A stretch of DNA of 64,000 nt, taken from positions 31,669,106 to 31,733,105 of the forward strand of contig JAUJPP010000005.1 of NCBI GenBank assembly GCA_030562195.1, given 5' to 3'. This DNA comes from Nipponacmea schrenckii (lineage: Eukaryota > Mollusca > Gastropoda > Lottiidae). The notes under the pieces are model-generated. The model was not told where the DNA came from and did not search any database. It saw nothing but the letters and a program-made list of their open reading frames with translations. The first letter of the stretch is position 1, and the number at the start of each line of letters is the position of its first letter. Of this stretch, positions 47,001 through 58,148 are shown in pieces. Position numbers and translations under genes: made by a program.

Positions 47001-49870
47001 CATGTATATTGGAATTTTCGATATATTCACAGGTCTGAAATAACCATGTGGTTGGGATTTTGCCAATTCCAACAAAATATCTGTCCCACCACCATCACTG
47101 TGGACTGAACAAAAATTGGCCATTTCCTTGTATAGGCACTATATCTATCTCAAAATCTCACATTCCAATGAATAAAGTGTACCAAGAGTTTGATTAAAAA
47201 GTTCGCTTTTTATCATAAAATTTGAATTCGTAATAAGATTCATTACTTTGTACACAACCACTAGCTGGCCATAAAATTTGGCCAAATAAATAGGGACGAA
47301 GCCCTAACTCAAATTGAGCAGCGCCACTTGTCGTCATAATTATAACGTTCTCATGAAATGCAAGAAATGTTTTTCAACATTTGTTCATTAAACTTCATTC
47401 GGCGTTATGAAGTGGGCATTATTAGTTCGGCTTGTTCGTAAATTTGTTCAGTAATATTCTTTATTCGAATGCTAAATTTTTAACAACAAATTATGAATTA
47501 AGCGAACAAATGTCTAATTAAGCGTACAAATGTTGATTTTACTGTACCGTACTAATGTTTGACATCGAATTAAGCATTAAGCATGATTAATTTTGGCAGG
47601 GATTGTCTTCTATAAAAACCTACCAAAAGTGATTTTAGAAGTAAATTTTTTTGTTCATCATTAAAATCTGAAAACCATCTTTTCATAGTCTGAAAATATT
47701 ATACATGAGAAATGTAAAGCTATTGTAATACGAAGCAGGGATCTTAGGAAGGATATTACACTATAGAAAATATTTCAATTTACTAAAGTCAGCATGCAAA
47801 GCCATTTGTGTTTTATTGGAAAATCATTCTCCATTTGCATAACTAGCCCCGTTCAGATAAGGTTATTGTCCATTGACACAATGTAGAAAATAGCAACAGA
47901 ATGTTAATTCAGAGCTTCTTTCAGGTGACTCACAAGACATGAACTGTAAAACAATAACAGGAATTCAATACTAGAATTGCTTACAATTATGAACGTATTT
48001 CGAGAGCCTTAAAATATTATGTAGGCTAAATTTGCAATTACCTACATCTAGACAATATATTGAATATCATTTGACCTAGTTTTCAAAGTCATAAAATAAT
48101 TAGGTCACACCTTCCGTAACGGTTAATGATGGCGAAAATATGAAAATTATCAATTTTTGCTGTATTTAAGTACACTTATCTCTATGAATTTTTTAAGTAA
48201 GCCAAATTATAAAATATCTACTCGTAGACAATATATTGAATATTATTTGACCTAATTTTCAAGGTCATAGATTAAGTGGGTCACACCTTCCGTACCCGTT
48301 AAAGTGACCTAATTTTGAAAAAATCGAAATTTAAATAATTCGAAAGAAAATACGAAATTTGAAAATCGGTCTCCAAGAAAAGGTAGATAATGATCCATTG
48401 TATCTATGTGCTAAATTTCATCAAAATCGGTCTATCAGTAGTGTCTGAATTTCGGATTTAAGAATTGTAACGAAAATTCAAAATGGCGGCCGATATGGCA
48501 GCTTGACCTAATTATTTAGGTCAAATCAATTACTATTGAAAAGTTATTTATAAAACAGTTTTCACTTTTCACCTAGCAGTTATAGACCGGAAGTTACGTA
48601 ATTACGTCATTTGAGGCTAAACCGGAAGTGGAATTTTTTTTTTCACATTTTTTCAAAAATTATAAACATATCGCCTATCAACTGGTAAAGTTTCAAAATT
48701 TTACCATTTATATTAAAGGAGAAATCACGGTCTGAAATTTTTGCCGATGACCCTTGTATATTGAATTGCAAATCGTGGGTAAAATATTTAACCTAATTGC
48801 ATAAAACCTATAATTGTTAGTTGACAAATAAATTGAAGTTTTCAAATCTGAAAATCCGGTCAAAATCGAACTGAAAATAAACTTGCTAAAGCAAAAAAAC
48901 CTGAACTTCCGGTTCTCACTTCCTGTCAGAGATAGAACTTCCGGTTTTGTTTTATTTGATAATAGAAATCATTCTAAGATCAACTGTAGATTTAGAATTT
49001 CTGCACCTTTTACCAGTTTGTCTGCAAACTCATCCAAGAATTACAAAAAAAAAAAAAATAAAATAAAATAATCCGAACGATTACAATACGTTTTCGCCAA
49101 AGTCGAAATACGTAAAAAGCATGAACATTGAGGATACCAAGAGGAGTCTGTGCATAATGGATCAAATACTGCTCTGTTATACATACCGATAGTTTTTCTT
49201 TAAAAACAGGTGGTTTAACTCCACGATTGATATGTTTATAATGCTGAGTGACTGGTAAATACTGTCTACTATCTTGTGTGGGTAGAACCCCATCTTTATA
49301 ACATTGTTTTACCACAACACTTGTTAATGGCAGGTGGGATTTCACAGATCTTGGACAATTCCGGTGAAGAAGGGGCTTAGTTTGTGGGATGGGATCAACA
49401 CCGTTAGTTTTTGGCACATCTTCATCACTTTCTCTCAAGTGATTTGATTCCGGTTTTTTGTTCCTATTATGCCTAGAGTTACGTGAAAAGTTATTTGTCT
49501 GTCTTTGGTTGACTCTGGGACTTTTCAAAATGTCACTAACTGTCCTTGAGTTTACATTATTCCTGAATTCGGTCTCTTCGGGTGGACCATTTCCATTGAA
49601 CACATTATCGTTGTATAAAACACTTTGAGGATTCTTATCTGGATCCCAGGGAGATTCACCTTCATCATTTTCTACTGCAATCCTGACATTAGACTGTGGG
49701 ATTGTTGTTTCAAATGATTCAAAGGGATTGGATGAAAGTTTACGTGAGAGTTTGCGACCCCCACTCCTCCCTTGTGATGTATCACTTCCCGATGAAATGC
49801 TCATATCAGACAGACTCCTTATGTCATTTTCAGACTCAGAAGACTGAGTTTTCTTTGGTGGATCCAACAT
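38033..49870 (-). CDS. F-box and seven-WD40-repeat protein (SCF substrate receptor)
   Basis: Thirteen exons: 49870-49187, 47689-47624, 45757-45613, 45471-45311, 45095-45005, 44804-44740, 43717-43592, 43292-43203, 40272-40184, 40045-39967, 39338-39145, 38714-38657 and 38176-38033. They splice in phase into 663 residues ending at TGA. Residues 1-228 are disordered and Ser/Arg/Asn-rich. Residues 229-270 (WFSDFNDEQKNLLLKSLL) match the segment before many F-boxes. The F-box (about 279-326) reads DIITWLPSNIALKIMSYLDP..SQVCRVWRQHADEPIFWRRF and would bind SKP1. Seven WD40 repeats (about 378-663) each carry GH..V.CLQF and RIVSGS.DKTIKVWD. Most repeats start at an exon boundary before VW. The propeller would bind a substrate for ubiquitination. 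It resembles Fbxw proteins, but differs from FBXW7 and beta-TrCP in the repeats, so no symbol is given. Start ATG 49870 is the first in frame. Confidence 0.9.
39398..39871. mobile_element. MITE with 21-bp inverted ends in an F-box gene intron
   Basis: AAAGGGGCACAATCTTGATTT at the left end (39399) is matched by AAATCAAGACTGTGCCCCTTT at the right end (ending about 39870), one mismatch. The roughly 470-bp interior has no coding capacity. It fills most of the intron between exons 39338-39145 and 40045-39967. No clear target duplication was seen. Confidence 0.8.
40490..41910. repeat. 1.4-kb array of a 32-bp minisatellite (about 44 copies)
   Basis: The unit is GCCAGATTGTTTATATTG followed by (A/C)ACTAGTTGTACAG, 32 bp. 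It contains two palindromes, ACTAGT and TGTACA. Copies are almost identical except at one site that is A, C or absent (GAACTAG, GCACTAG, GACTAG). One unit near 41230 has an ATAAATTAGCTTTA disruption. The array sits in the intron between exons 43292-43203 and 40272-40184 of the F-box gene. Confidence 0.97.
42365..42500 (-). mobile_element. LINE 3' end fragment with poly-A run
   Basis: AATAATAATAATAATAAACTCTTTATT followed by GTCAGAATTAGGCCCAATAC resembles the end of the LINE at 1170 (AATAAAATCTTTATT..AATTAGGCC). On the minus strand this is the 3' end with an AATAAAG-type tail. A short A-rich run follows at 42485-42505. Only the tail end is present. Confidence 0.5.
42990..43022. repeat. Perfect GC-rich hairpin, 12-bp arms
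   Basis: TGCGCCCGTGGC and GCCACGGGCGCA flank a 9-base loop. The arms are far more GC-rich than the region. It lies in an F-box gene intron, near the TGGTGTTTGAAGAGTT motif (43032) that mirrors AACTCTTCAAACGCCA at 40477. Confidence 0.9.
43855..44240. repeat. 200-bp sequence duplicated in tandem
   Basis: Two units, each with TATGTACTATGTCTGTGATGCAT at its start and GTATTCGATGGGCGGGGCCA then AAGGCTGTCATCGTT at its end. The GATGGGCGGGG blocks are exactly 200 bp apart (43998 and 44198). Divergence is about 10 to 15 percent by eye. Confidence 0.85.
44290..44406. repeat. Near-perfect 115-bp palindrome (foldback)
   Basis: GTGGATATGGTTTTTATGCC at 44314-44333 is exactly inverted at 44367-44386. The inner GCTTGTGA/TCACAAGC and outer AGGATATC/GGATATCCT also pair. 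The loop is about 4 bases. It follows directly on the 200-bp duplication and may mark the end of the same element. Confidence 0.85.
45955..47612. mobile_element. 1.66-kb palindromic foldback element filling F-box intron 2
   Basis: The left end GAAGACAATCCCTGCCAAAA is repeated in inverse at the right end (..GGCAGGGATTGTCTTC). The two arms correspond over at least 500 bp, including CCACTTCATAACGCCGAATG, GTGGCGCTGCTCA and AACATTTGTTC blocks. The centre (46440-47150) carries repeated GGCCATTTTTCAAAAATT units (four in a row at 46868-46942) and GTGATGGTGGTGGG blocks in both orientations. No transposase is visible. The right end is 12 bp from the donor of exon 47689-47624. Confidence 0.85.
48030..48990. 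repeat. Repeat-derived region with direct repeats and ACCGGAAGT motifs
   Basis: TAGACAATATATTGAATAT followed by TTTGACCTA.TTTTCAA recurs at 48049 and 48225, 176 bp apart, each ending in GGTCACACCTTCCGTA. Further on, ACCGGAAGT or its inverse ACTTCCGGT occurs about five times between 48590 and 48945, with TTACGTAATTACGTCAT beside one. It lies in F-box intron 1 and looks like an old transposable element. Confidence 0.65.
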
Positions 49871-51013
49871 GAAGGGCAAATAAAAGCAGCTTTAAAACTT
49901 AGTACTTGTATTTAAAACACAATTTGTGCACCTGAAACTGCTGAGTGAAATATCGTTCATAGTTTAATCTGCTGATAAAACATTCTTGATACTAGAAAAT
50001 AACATATTTACAATTAGGCTTATATCCACTGCCCACTACATATGATAAATAAAAGGTTTACTTATATGTCAAAGGGTGGCACACCAAAGAACTAATTTTA
50101 CTTAGGCTACCTGTTTCAATTTTCACATAGTTTCAACTTTCCTGCTCATACAATTTCTTAACAAATGAATTGCTTTCTTAAATCAAAATTTCCACAACTT
50201 ATTCATCATCCTCCCAACATAGAAGCAAGTTTGGATAAATTCATTAGCCTGTTATTATATTTATATGAATAAGATAAGATTATTGAATATATGTGTATTG
50301 AATTTGTAGAAAAAGTTTGATGTGCGTTAAGCCTATGTTATGGGTAAAATAAATATTTTGACTATATACCAAACGCTTGATATAATCCTAGACTAAATCT
50401 ACATTTCAAGGATATAGCCTACAACCAATCCCTTAAAGGCCTGCTATTTCTTCATACTACTCAAATTGGCATATTTTGTTTGTTTTGATTGCATGTTTTT
50501 ATTTTGTTTATCTTGTGAATCAATTATGGTTTCTGCAATAGTTCGCAGTCTTAAATGCTGAAAAACGTCAAAGTCAACTTACCAAATACGTGTTTATTCA
50601 AATATGAAATTTTACGATCATACGAAGATGACTGTCAAATAAAACAAGAAATTTTATGAACAACAACATTTTCACCTTAATAAGTACATAGTAATGGCCT
50701 CGTATGTTTTGGACTAGTTAAAATCTTATATAGGGTTGATAGTATAAATATTTCTCAATCCATTAAGTTTAGTTTATATAGTCAAGATAATTACTTATTA
50801 TTATAAGTATTGATTTCGGGATTTATTTGTTACATCGCTTGATATTCGAAACTAAAAGGCGAAATGAATATGTCTTGTGTATTTGCACTAGCCCATCACC
50901 CCCTTCCAAAATAATAAAATTGCCAAAGATAGAGGGCGTTGTCTCTCATTAGACCGGAAGTGGGTTTGTTTTCATTCTGAAAGTTTTAGAAATATATGTA
51001 AAAATTGATAAAA
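49871..51013. promoter_or_regulatory. Shared upstream region of the F-box and LAMTOR5 genes
   Basis: The two genes are divergent and their start codons are 1.14 kb apart. ACCGGAAGTG at 50953-50962, about 55 bases before the LAMTOR5 start codon, is a strong ETS/GABP-type site, common close to start sites of housekeeping genes. No TATA box was evident next to it. The rest of the stretch is AT-rich without genes; any 5' untranslated exon of the F-box gene here was not resolved. Confidence 0.5.
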
Positions 51014-54000
51014 ATGGAAAAGAGTCTTGAGAAACACCTCGAAGAAACGTAAGTTTGAAAGGCCTACATAAGTTCTTTAGAAACAGCATTTTCCTCGCCT
51101 TGCAATATTTTTTTCACTTTTTCAATAGGATTTTATTTTCCGACCTGCAATCACTGGCCTGGCTGGATGATTGATGTCTAGTAAAATAGGCCTAATGTCG
51201 ATGACTGCATTTTTGTTTGGTGTCTTCCTGAAATCATTTAGCTTACAATATGACTTTCCCCTTTCTAAGTTCTACACTAGCTCCCAAATTATGTTCCATT
51301 TTCAAATTGGATTAATTAATTTTTTTTTTCAAATATGAAACTTGCTGATTCCATTCCAGCCTCTGATGCACTGATGGCTAATTTAGACGGTATCCAGTTA
51401 AAACGGTGGCCTTTTGTGTACATAATTATTGTTATGCTATTTTTACAAAATTGTCATATTAAATGTTAAAGAATTATACAAAATAATTGGTCTTATTATT
51501 TACTTAAATTTCTGTTACCGTTTTGGTGGAGTTGTTACCGTTTTGACTATTAAAATTTGTTACCGTTTTTAACTGGTATTCTTTAGACAGATATGGCTGG
51601 GGGAGAGTCAGAAAAACTAAGCCACGAAACCAGGGGATTTTCGGCACATTCGTTGGTGCAGGTCTTTCATACCTGGAATCAACCAAACCTGGATATTTGG
51701 AAAGATGGATGTTTTTGTAGTTCATCAGAACCATCATTTTGTACTTTCATTTCATGACCCAGTAATAAGGGTAGCAACGATAACAGATTTTAGATATCAT
51801 AATTAATCGCGATATAAAAAATGAAAATATCACGATAAATTGTATTATCGTGATACTGGAAATAATATGTATAATATCGTGATATCAATGTTTTTATCTG
51901 CATCAGGTTCATTGGGACTCAATATCTCCATGTAAAGCAGTATTCTTAGGAATTGTCAGATCAGATGTTTTGTCTCGGCAATAGTCAGATTGGGTTTGAG
52001 TGACCATCAATATCATAAAATTACTCTAAATTACCCATTGGTCAAATTTTCTATTAAGATTTGAACTAATTAAGCGATCGATATGAAAATATTCATGACA
52101 AATTGTTATCATAATATCTGAGAAGTATATTTTTCATGGTATTGTATTTTATCGCGATAATGCGATAATTTGAGTTTTGAATAATACTATATGATATTGA
52201 TTTGGATAATCGCAATATGTCGATTAATCATAATATCGTTGCTACCTTACCCAGTAATGTCAAAATTTGTGCGCGCAATTTGAAATGGAGACTGAGTGAT
52301 TGAAATTATTGAAAAAAAACATGAATGGTTTAGGAGATAACTACAAAAACTACAAATTTGCTCTCGCAAATGTAGAATGGATTTCAGTTATTGAACTGAT
52401 GGGCATATGTATGTGTTATTATTTACTGCATTCAATTCAGAAATCACAGTAGTTTATTATGTAGACATGTGTACTGGTAGATCTATGGGTAATTTAATGA
52501 TTATTTTATAGATTTAAGATTCCCGGTGTCAGTGGTATTATTTGTACAGATGAACAGGGTCTTTGTCTTGCATGTAAGTTACCTGTAAGGTTATATTTTA
52601 TAGGTAAAGATTGAACTATTTGACGGCATGTATTTGCACCATTCAAATTTCTAGTGACATGTTGGTGGGGCTTGTAATCCATTAATAAATAACTTTATTG
52701 GAATAACAGAATAAAAGCCATAAATTGGTGCAATACACATGAAAAGTATAGATAACGTCTTTAAAATCCCTTTAAATATTATCACAGTAATAACAATCTT
52801 GTTAGTTAATACGAACTTGTTACTTTTTTGGATTGGATTGTGATTATTGACATAGAGACTGCAATCATTATAGCTTTGTGTTCACAGATTTTCTGTAGAG
52901 ACCTCTGATTGACTGTATTTGCTAAGTATACAATCCAATCAAATCACTACATGTACAAACTTCTATAAGACAAGAAAGGTGTCAAAAAACCAAATTCACG
53001 CCTGGTTTTTAACATACTGAAAGCGTGGTTCATTTTCCAATAAAAGTTGGCAGTACTTGTGAAGAAAATGGGATAAAACTGCTCTTTCTCAGAAATGTAT
53101 ATAAAATCTATCTCAAAGCATCATTAAAATGCCTAAAGGCCATGGTTGCTTTTTTCGGGGTTGGTTTGAGCCTTGAACATATGTCATTAGTCTTCAGAAG
53201 CACTAGAAATGCATGAAATTTGCATAATTCCTTCAAAAATACCTCAAATTAGGATTTTACTTTCTATTAATATCTTGTCTTATTACTATTTTGACTTTCA
53301 AATGTGGATAATTTCGGACACATATATGAATTTGAAGGCTCAAATTTATGATTAAGGTGAAGTATAGTATGAAGTATGTAATAGCTTGTTATTGTGAAGC
53401 ACAATGTTACCTATTAACCTTTGTTGTTTATTTTCAGCTAAAGGTGTGAATAATTCTAGTTGTTCAGGGTCAATAGCTAATGTTGCCCAACAGGCTGAAA
53501 ATTTAAGGAAGACCACCAACTCACCTAGTATTTATATAGAATCTGAAAATGGGTATGATATTTTATATTTAAAACCTATTTTTTTGTTTTAGAGGTTAAA
53601 GAATGGTTCCCCTTATTTTCATATATATATACTTGTAAAATACCATAATTGGTATAATACTTATATCAATTGAAAGTAGAGGTGTTCTATTGACTGGGAA
53701 AAATACCAGATGGTCCCACAAGTCCTTAATTAACTCGTAATTAGGCTAATTATGACGGGATTTCCCTCGGCAGTGTAGTACCATAGGTATGTACGTCAAG
53801 TCTCAAATGTCGTTGATCTTTTTTTTTGATCATCCAGTCTGTGAATTTGGTACATAAATCATGAAGTAACCGGGCGCTATAGTTAAGTATGCACGCATGC
53901 ATACTTGCCCACATTCCTTAATATTTTCCACAACAAGGCTATAATACGTTAAAATATCATTTTGTAAAAACATTATGAATTCATTTAAATAAGTTTTAAC

Positions 54001-54489
54001 TCACTATATCTCTTTTAGAATATGTTTAGATAATGATAATAAAATACAAATTCAATTCTTATACACCTTCATTCATATGACGTCATTTGGTCACGTGATC
54101 AAACATGGAGTCTAAATTTAGCGTTTCAAAGCAGATTAGAGTCAAATGGATTACCCAAGCATTTCATTTCCACATGGGTCTTTTGAACTTGAGAATACAT
54201 GGATTATTCATTAGAAACCCCAATTAAGCAATTAGTAAGCTTACTTTGACTCTAATTAATGAGGGAACCCATCTTTAAAAGCTTTTCAACACTTTCCTTT
54301 TTATTAGTAAGTAATTAATAATAGAACATTGTATTTGGAAGGAGAATAGCTATAAAGTTATTTGCGGTTATTGTTTATCAAATTGATTGTAATATCACGC
54401 TTGCAAACTTTGTGTATTTTGTATTTTTCAGTAGTCTTTTGATTGGTCGAAAAGAAAATATAACCATGGCAATATTTAAATCAGATTAA
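51014..54489 (+). CDS. LAMTOR5: LAMTOR5, Ragulator complex subunit (HBXIP)
   Basis: Four exons (51014-51048, 52513-52574, 53438-53552, 54432-54489) have GT-AG introns and join in phase to an 89-residue protein; the vertebrate protein is 91. It starts MEKSLEKHLEET, continues GVSGIICTDEQGLCLASKG, then IANVAQQAENL, SIYIESENG, and ends ENITMAIFKSD. These align block for block with the LAMTOR5 roadblock-like fold. The protein is part of the Ragulator scaffold on lysosomes that recruits Rag GTPases and mTORC1. The first and last exons are very short and were found by family match plus splice phase. An ETS-type site lies just upstream and AATAAA at 54653. Confidence 0.93.
51767..52248. mobile_element. 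482-bp MITE with 10-bp target duplication in LAMTOR5 intron 1
   Basis: The ends AAGGGTAGCAACGATA and TATCGTTGCTACCTT form inverted repeats of about 15 bp. ACCCAGTAAT flanks both sides (51757-51766 and 52249-52258). Internally there are many TATCGCGATA and ATATCGTGATA palindromes. A 9 to 11 bp duplication fits Mutator-like elements; no transposase is present. Confidence 0.85.
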
Positions 54490-54652
54490 TGGAAATTCCT
54501 GGACAAAATTCACTATTCTCAAGCCTTTAGAACAGAACTGTGGTGTCTTTGAATAATGAACATTACTGTTATTTTATGTGTATTTTGATATCATTTTGTT
54601 AATTATTGTATCTCTCAGTATTGTATATTTTAATGGGATGATTGTTAATGGT

Positions 54653-54658
54653 AATAAA
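54653..54658 (+). terminator. Polyadenylation signal of LAMTOR5
   Basis: AATAAA 164 bases past the stop codon, a suitable distance for a short 3' UTR. Confidence 0.55.
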
Positions 54659-55878
54659 TTTGTATAGTATACATGGTATATTTTGGTCCTTCTTTTATTG
54701 GTTAGAGCAGTACTTTAAGTACAGTGAACACAATCTAACTAGCATTATAGAATTTGTTACTAAATATTTTTCAAACAAGTCTAATGCAAATGATATTTTT
54801 ATCAAATGAGAAAATATAGTGATGGATCATTAATTTTTTTACTTAGAAAACCTATAGGGGAGTGATCTCACAATGTCACGCTAATATGAACTTCGTTTCA
54901 TACCTTGACAGCAATAGCTTCTGTCTAGCTGGACATTGTGAAGATGTTGTACAGTTGTAGAGTCTGACATGCATAATAGGCTATAACTCAACACAATTAA
55001 AAACAGTGACACTCATTATTTGTGAAATAGTGTTTAGAAACATTTCTTGAAAGAGTTCTTATTGTGATTATTTTTAAAGGCATTATCAAGGGCACAACTA
55101 ATGATACAACAAAATGTTTTCTGGTCATTTATTCCGTAATTTGCAAAGCCAGTACTGGGAATGAATTGTTTAGAGGTTGAGTGACTGCCCAAACCATTCG
55201 AAATCGCCTGCGCTCTATCGTGGACACATTATATTAACAAATTAACATCGACGCCAATGTCTTCTTTGTCCCTAGCGAGATTGAAATAGGGCTGTGTTTA
55301 GTTACTTATAAAGCCATAAAGGTTAACACTAACTTTTGCTGATGGGATGTTTAGAGTGTGGAGAAGACGAGGAGAACGCAATGCCCAGTGTTGCGTACAG
55401 GAAGTGGATCGCTTTGGGGGCGGAAGTGTTGTAGTTTTGGGTGGTATAAACGGTCATGCTCGATCCCGACTTATTGTCATCCATGGACAAAGATCAGATG
55501 ATCGTTCCAGCGATTTAACCATTCATGGCAGCTTTTAGCCTAGGTTTAACTTTTCAACAGGTTAACGCCTAACCTCATACGGCCAATTTAACAACGAATG
55601 TCCTCAATGTCAAGGAGTGGCCCTGATATAGCACATATAGATACTTTTGTACATCTATAGCTACAGTTGTCTCAAAATCTTTCACAGTAAAAGGTAAACT
55701 GCGTGAAAAAGAACCAATGCATGCAAAGTTTCAGTTTCTAAAAACACTTAGTTCCTCTGAATGATAATGACTATTACACATGTATAAATTTATACATTTA
55801 ATATCCCAGTTTTAACATTTATCATAACTTTATAAAAGTCTATTGATCGAACAGAATAAAATACACTTTGATATGGCA
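54659..55878 (+). other. Intergenic region with a Tc1-like transposase remnant
   Basis: Only the stretch around 55190-55540 is interpretable. It reads AQTIRNRLRSIV in one frame and FRVWRRRGERNAQC..DRFGGGSVVVLGGI in another (55347-55440). These are the helix-turn-helix end and the block around the second aspartate of Tc1/mariner DDE transposases. The intervening part is eroded and carries stops. No inverted ends were identified. The remainder holds nothing recognisable. Confidence 0.65.
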
Positions 55879-55884
55879 AGAATA

Positions 55885-56244
55885 TACGGTGGCTCAAATA
55901 CGACATAATTTTTTTTTATTTTGAATTAAAAACTTTATTTTTCACCATGGTGGAAAGTGGGGGAAATGTCTGGTAGGTTTTATATAAAAACTTTTGTCTA
56001 CCATGGTGAAAAGTGTTTTAACCTAGGTGAAAAGTCCTGTAGTTTTTATTTAAAAACTTTATTTTCCACCATGGTTAAATGTGTTTTTACCAAGCTGAAA
56101 AGTTGGTGAAAAGTTCGGTAGTTTTTATCTAAAAACTTTATTTTGGTGAAAATTATTATCACTTAGGTAAAAAGTATTTTCACCTTGTAAGACTTAACAC
56201 CCACTTTTCACCTAGGTATATATTGTTGTATGTAAGCGACCGTA
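55885..56244. mobile_element. Complete 360-bp MITE with 6-bp target duplication
   Basis: The left end TACGGTGGCTCAAATACGAC and right end GTATGTAAGCGACCGTA form imperfect inverted repeats. AGAATA flanks both sides (55879-55884, 56245-56250). The inside repeats TTTTCACCATGGTGAAAA-like palindromes and AAAAACTTTATTTT blocks. The fragment at 1-98 is another copy. Confidence 0.88.
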
Positions 56245-56622
56245 AGAATAAGATTAAATAACAATAATATTAGTAAAAATTTAATCCATCTTATGTGGAA
56301 GATGTAAGAATATGCTGACACACAAAGTTACAGACTTGCAACAGGTGTACGAGGAGGTAAACCTTGCCCTGTTTCCCCGAGTCAGGGACGCCTGCCACAA
56401 TACATAATGTAACGGAAGTTCAATTCAAGACTCAAAATCTGAATAAGCTTATGGTGAAGAATTCCATTAATGGCACAACATAGTGAACCTTTTAAACACT
56501 GTCGGTTTTAAGGATTTGAAGACGGCTGTCATTTTGCGTGAATTGCAGCAGAATGATGCAATTTAAAAAAAAAACCTTTAAAATCCCTTTTAAATGAGAT
56601 GCCATATTGATATATTCAGACA

Positions 56623-58148
56623 TTATCGGCGAGTAGCCAACATGCGAATTCCATTCTCCGATCTCATTACAGCCGCCACTTTTCTCTGAACCAAGTGATT
56701 AGGATCAGTTTTTAATTGGTATCTAAAACAGGAAAAATATTTTTAGGTGAATGTAAAGCATTTATTTTTAATAACACATATTATCCATAGAGATATACTA
56801 GATTTTATTTATATATAACTCTATATGAAGGAATTCCGTATATTAGAACAAACTTTGAAAACAGCCAATGCCTTTTCCAAATGTCACATCTTACCTCTGT
56901 AGTATACGGGAAAGAAGAACTTTTTCTTCATTCATCGCAAAATGTTGACCAATACAATTTCTACAAGAAGAAGAAGAAATACCAGACGAGATAAGAAAAA
57001 GCTATTTGATCTACCATGGTGGTACGATTAGATTGACATTTTTGTGACTTATATGTTGAAAATATTTCAAAAGTGTCTTGCAAAAAAAATAGAAGCCACA
57101 GTTTTTGTCAGAAAATTCTAGAATTTAACGTCAATGTGAGTTTTACTGAAATGAAACCCTGGACGTAACCTAAATAAAATATGTGACAAGTGGGCATATT
57201 TTGCTTCTATTGTTAAACATGTATATACACATTTTCTTCGACCATACGGATCAGGCGAAGAACAATATAACTGGAAATACTAATCCATGCAATTTATTGA
57301 AGGCTATTTTAATTTGTACTTAGCTTCTGCATGTAATAGCACGTCTATCATGATTTAATAAAAGTTTAGTAATATGAAGGCCAAATACACTAACCTTGGA
57401 CCAGCGGAAAATGGTACAAAAGCATAACTATCTAAGCTTCGCATATTTTCTGGTAAAAAACGATCTGGTTGGAATTCCCAGGGATCTGACCAGACAAGAG
57501 GATTATGGTGGAGATTAAGTATATGTATAGAACAGCTTGTTCCCTTTGGAAGAATGTGTCCGTCAATTTCGGTGTCTTGTGTCAAATCTCTCTGAGCGAA
57601 CGGCACTGGACAATGTAGACGCATTCCCTCTTTAATAACTCGACTCAAATATTCTAACTTTGGTAAATCATTCCTGAAAGTCATAATTGTTCGACAATTA
57701 TCATTACACACTTCAATATTATAGATCATAATTCTTCTTGCGGTAAGATAATATTCCCGATGAAATTAGTTCATGGTATTGATCAACAACACTTGCACGT
57801 TAGATTAATACAAAAACATCCTTAAATTCTACTTGTTGAATGAGCCCGATAAGATAAAATGATATGGATATTTATGTCACATTTTTCTACGCGCTGGGCA
57901 ACACATGCATCGTGCATTCAGGAAACTTTGACAGGACAACTGCTTTAGCCAACTCGGTTTCTGCTATAGAAATGAGGGCACCCTTTGATGTGCATATTCT
58001 TAATATGAATATACGTACCATTGTATATTAGGACTATCCCTGTCACCTACTATATTGTCTACTTCATCGTAGACTTGTTGTTGATAACAAGGATGTGTTG
58101 AGAGAGAATAGAGAATCCAAGATATAGCACTAGCTGTTGTATCATGAC
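56623..58148 (-). CDS. Cytochrome P450, CYP4-type, C-terminal four exons
   Basis: Exons 58148-58019, 57673-57395, 56960-56895 and 56722-56623 join in phase to about 191 residues ending at TAA. The first has the oxygen-binding I-helix [11 protein letters not shown]. The second has the K-helix [12 protein letters not shown] (E-x-x-R), [26 protein letters not shown] and [11 protein letters not shown]. The third completes the haem loop with [11 protein letters not shown] (Cys ligand). The last ends [19 protein letters not shown]. This is typical of CYP4 monooxygenases, which hydroxylate fatty acids or related lipids at the ER. About 300 upstream residues, including the membrane anchor, are not found between 58149 and 64000. 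The 5' exons lie beyond the window or were lost to the retroelements there; the sequence cannot say which. Confidence 0.85.

Noticed and set aside
38033..49870. Assignment as FBXW7 or beta-TrCP
   Set aside because: The repeats and F-box differ from what I know of both; the N-terminal segment also does not match.
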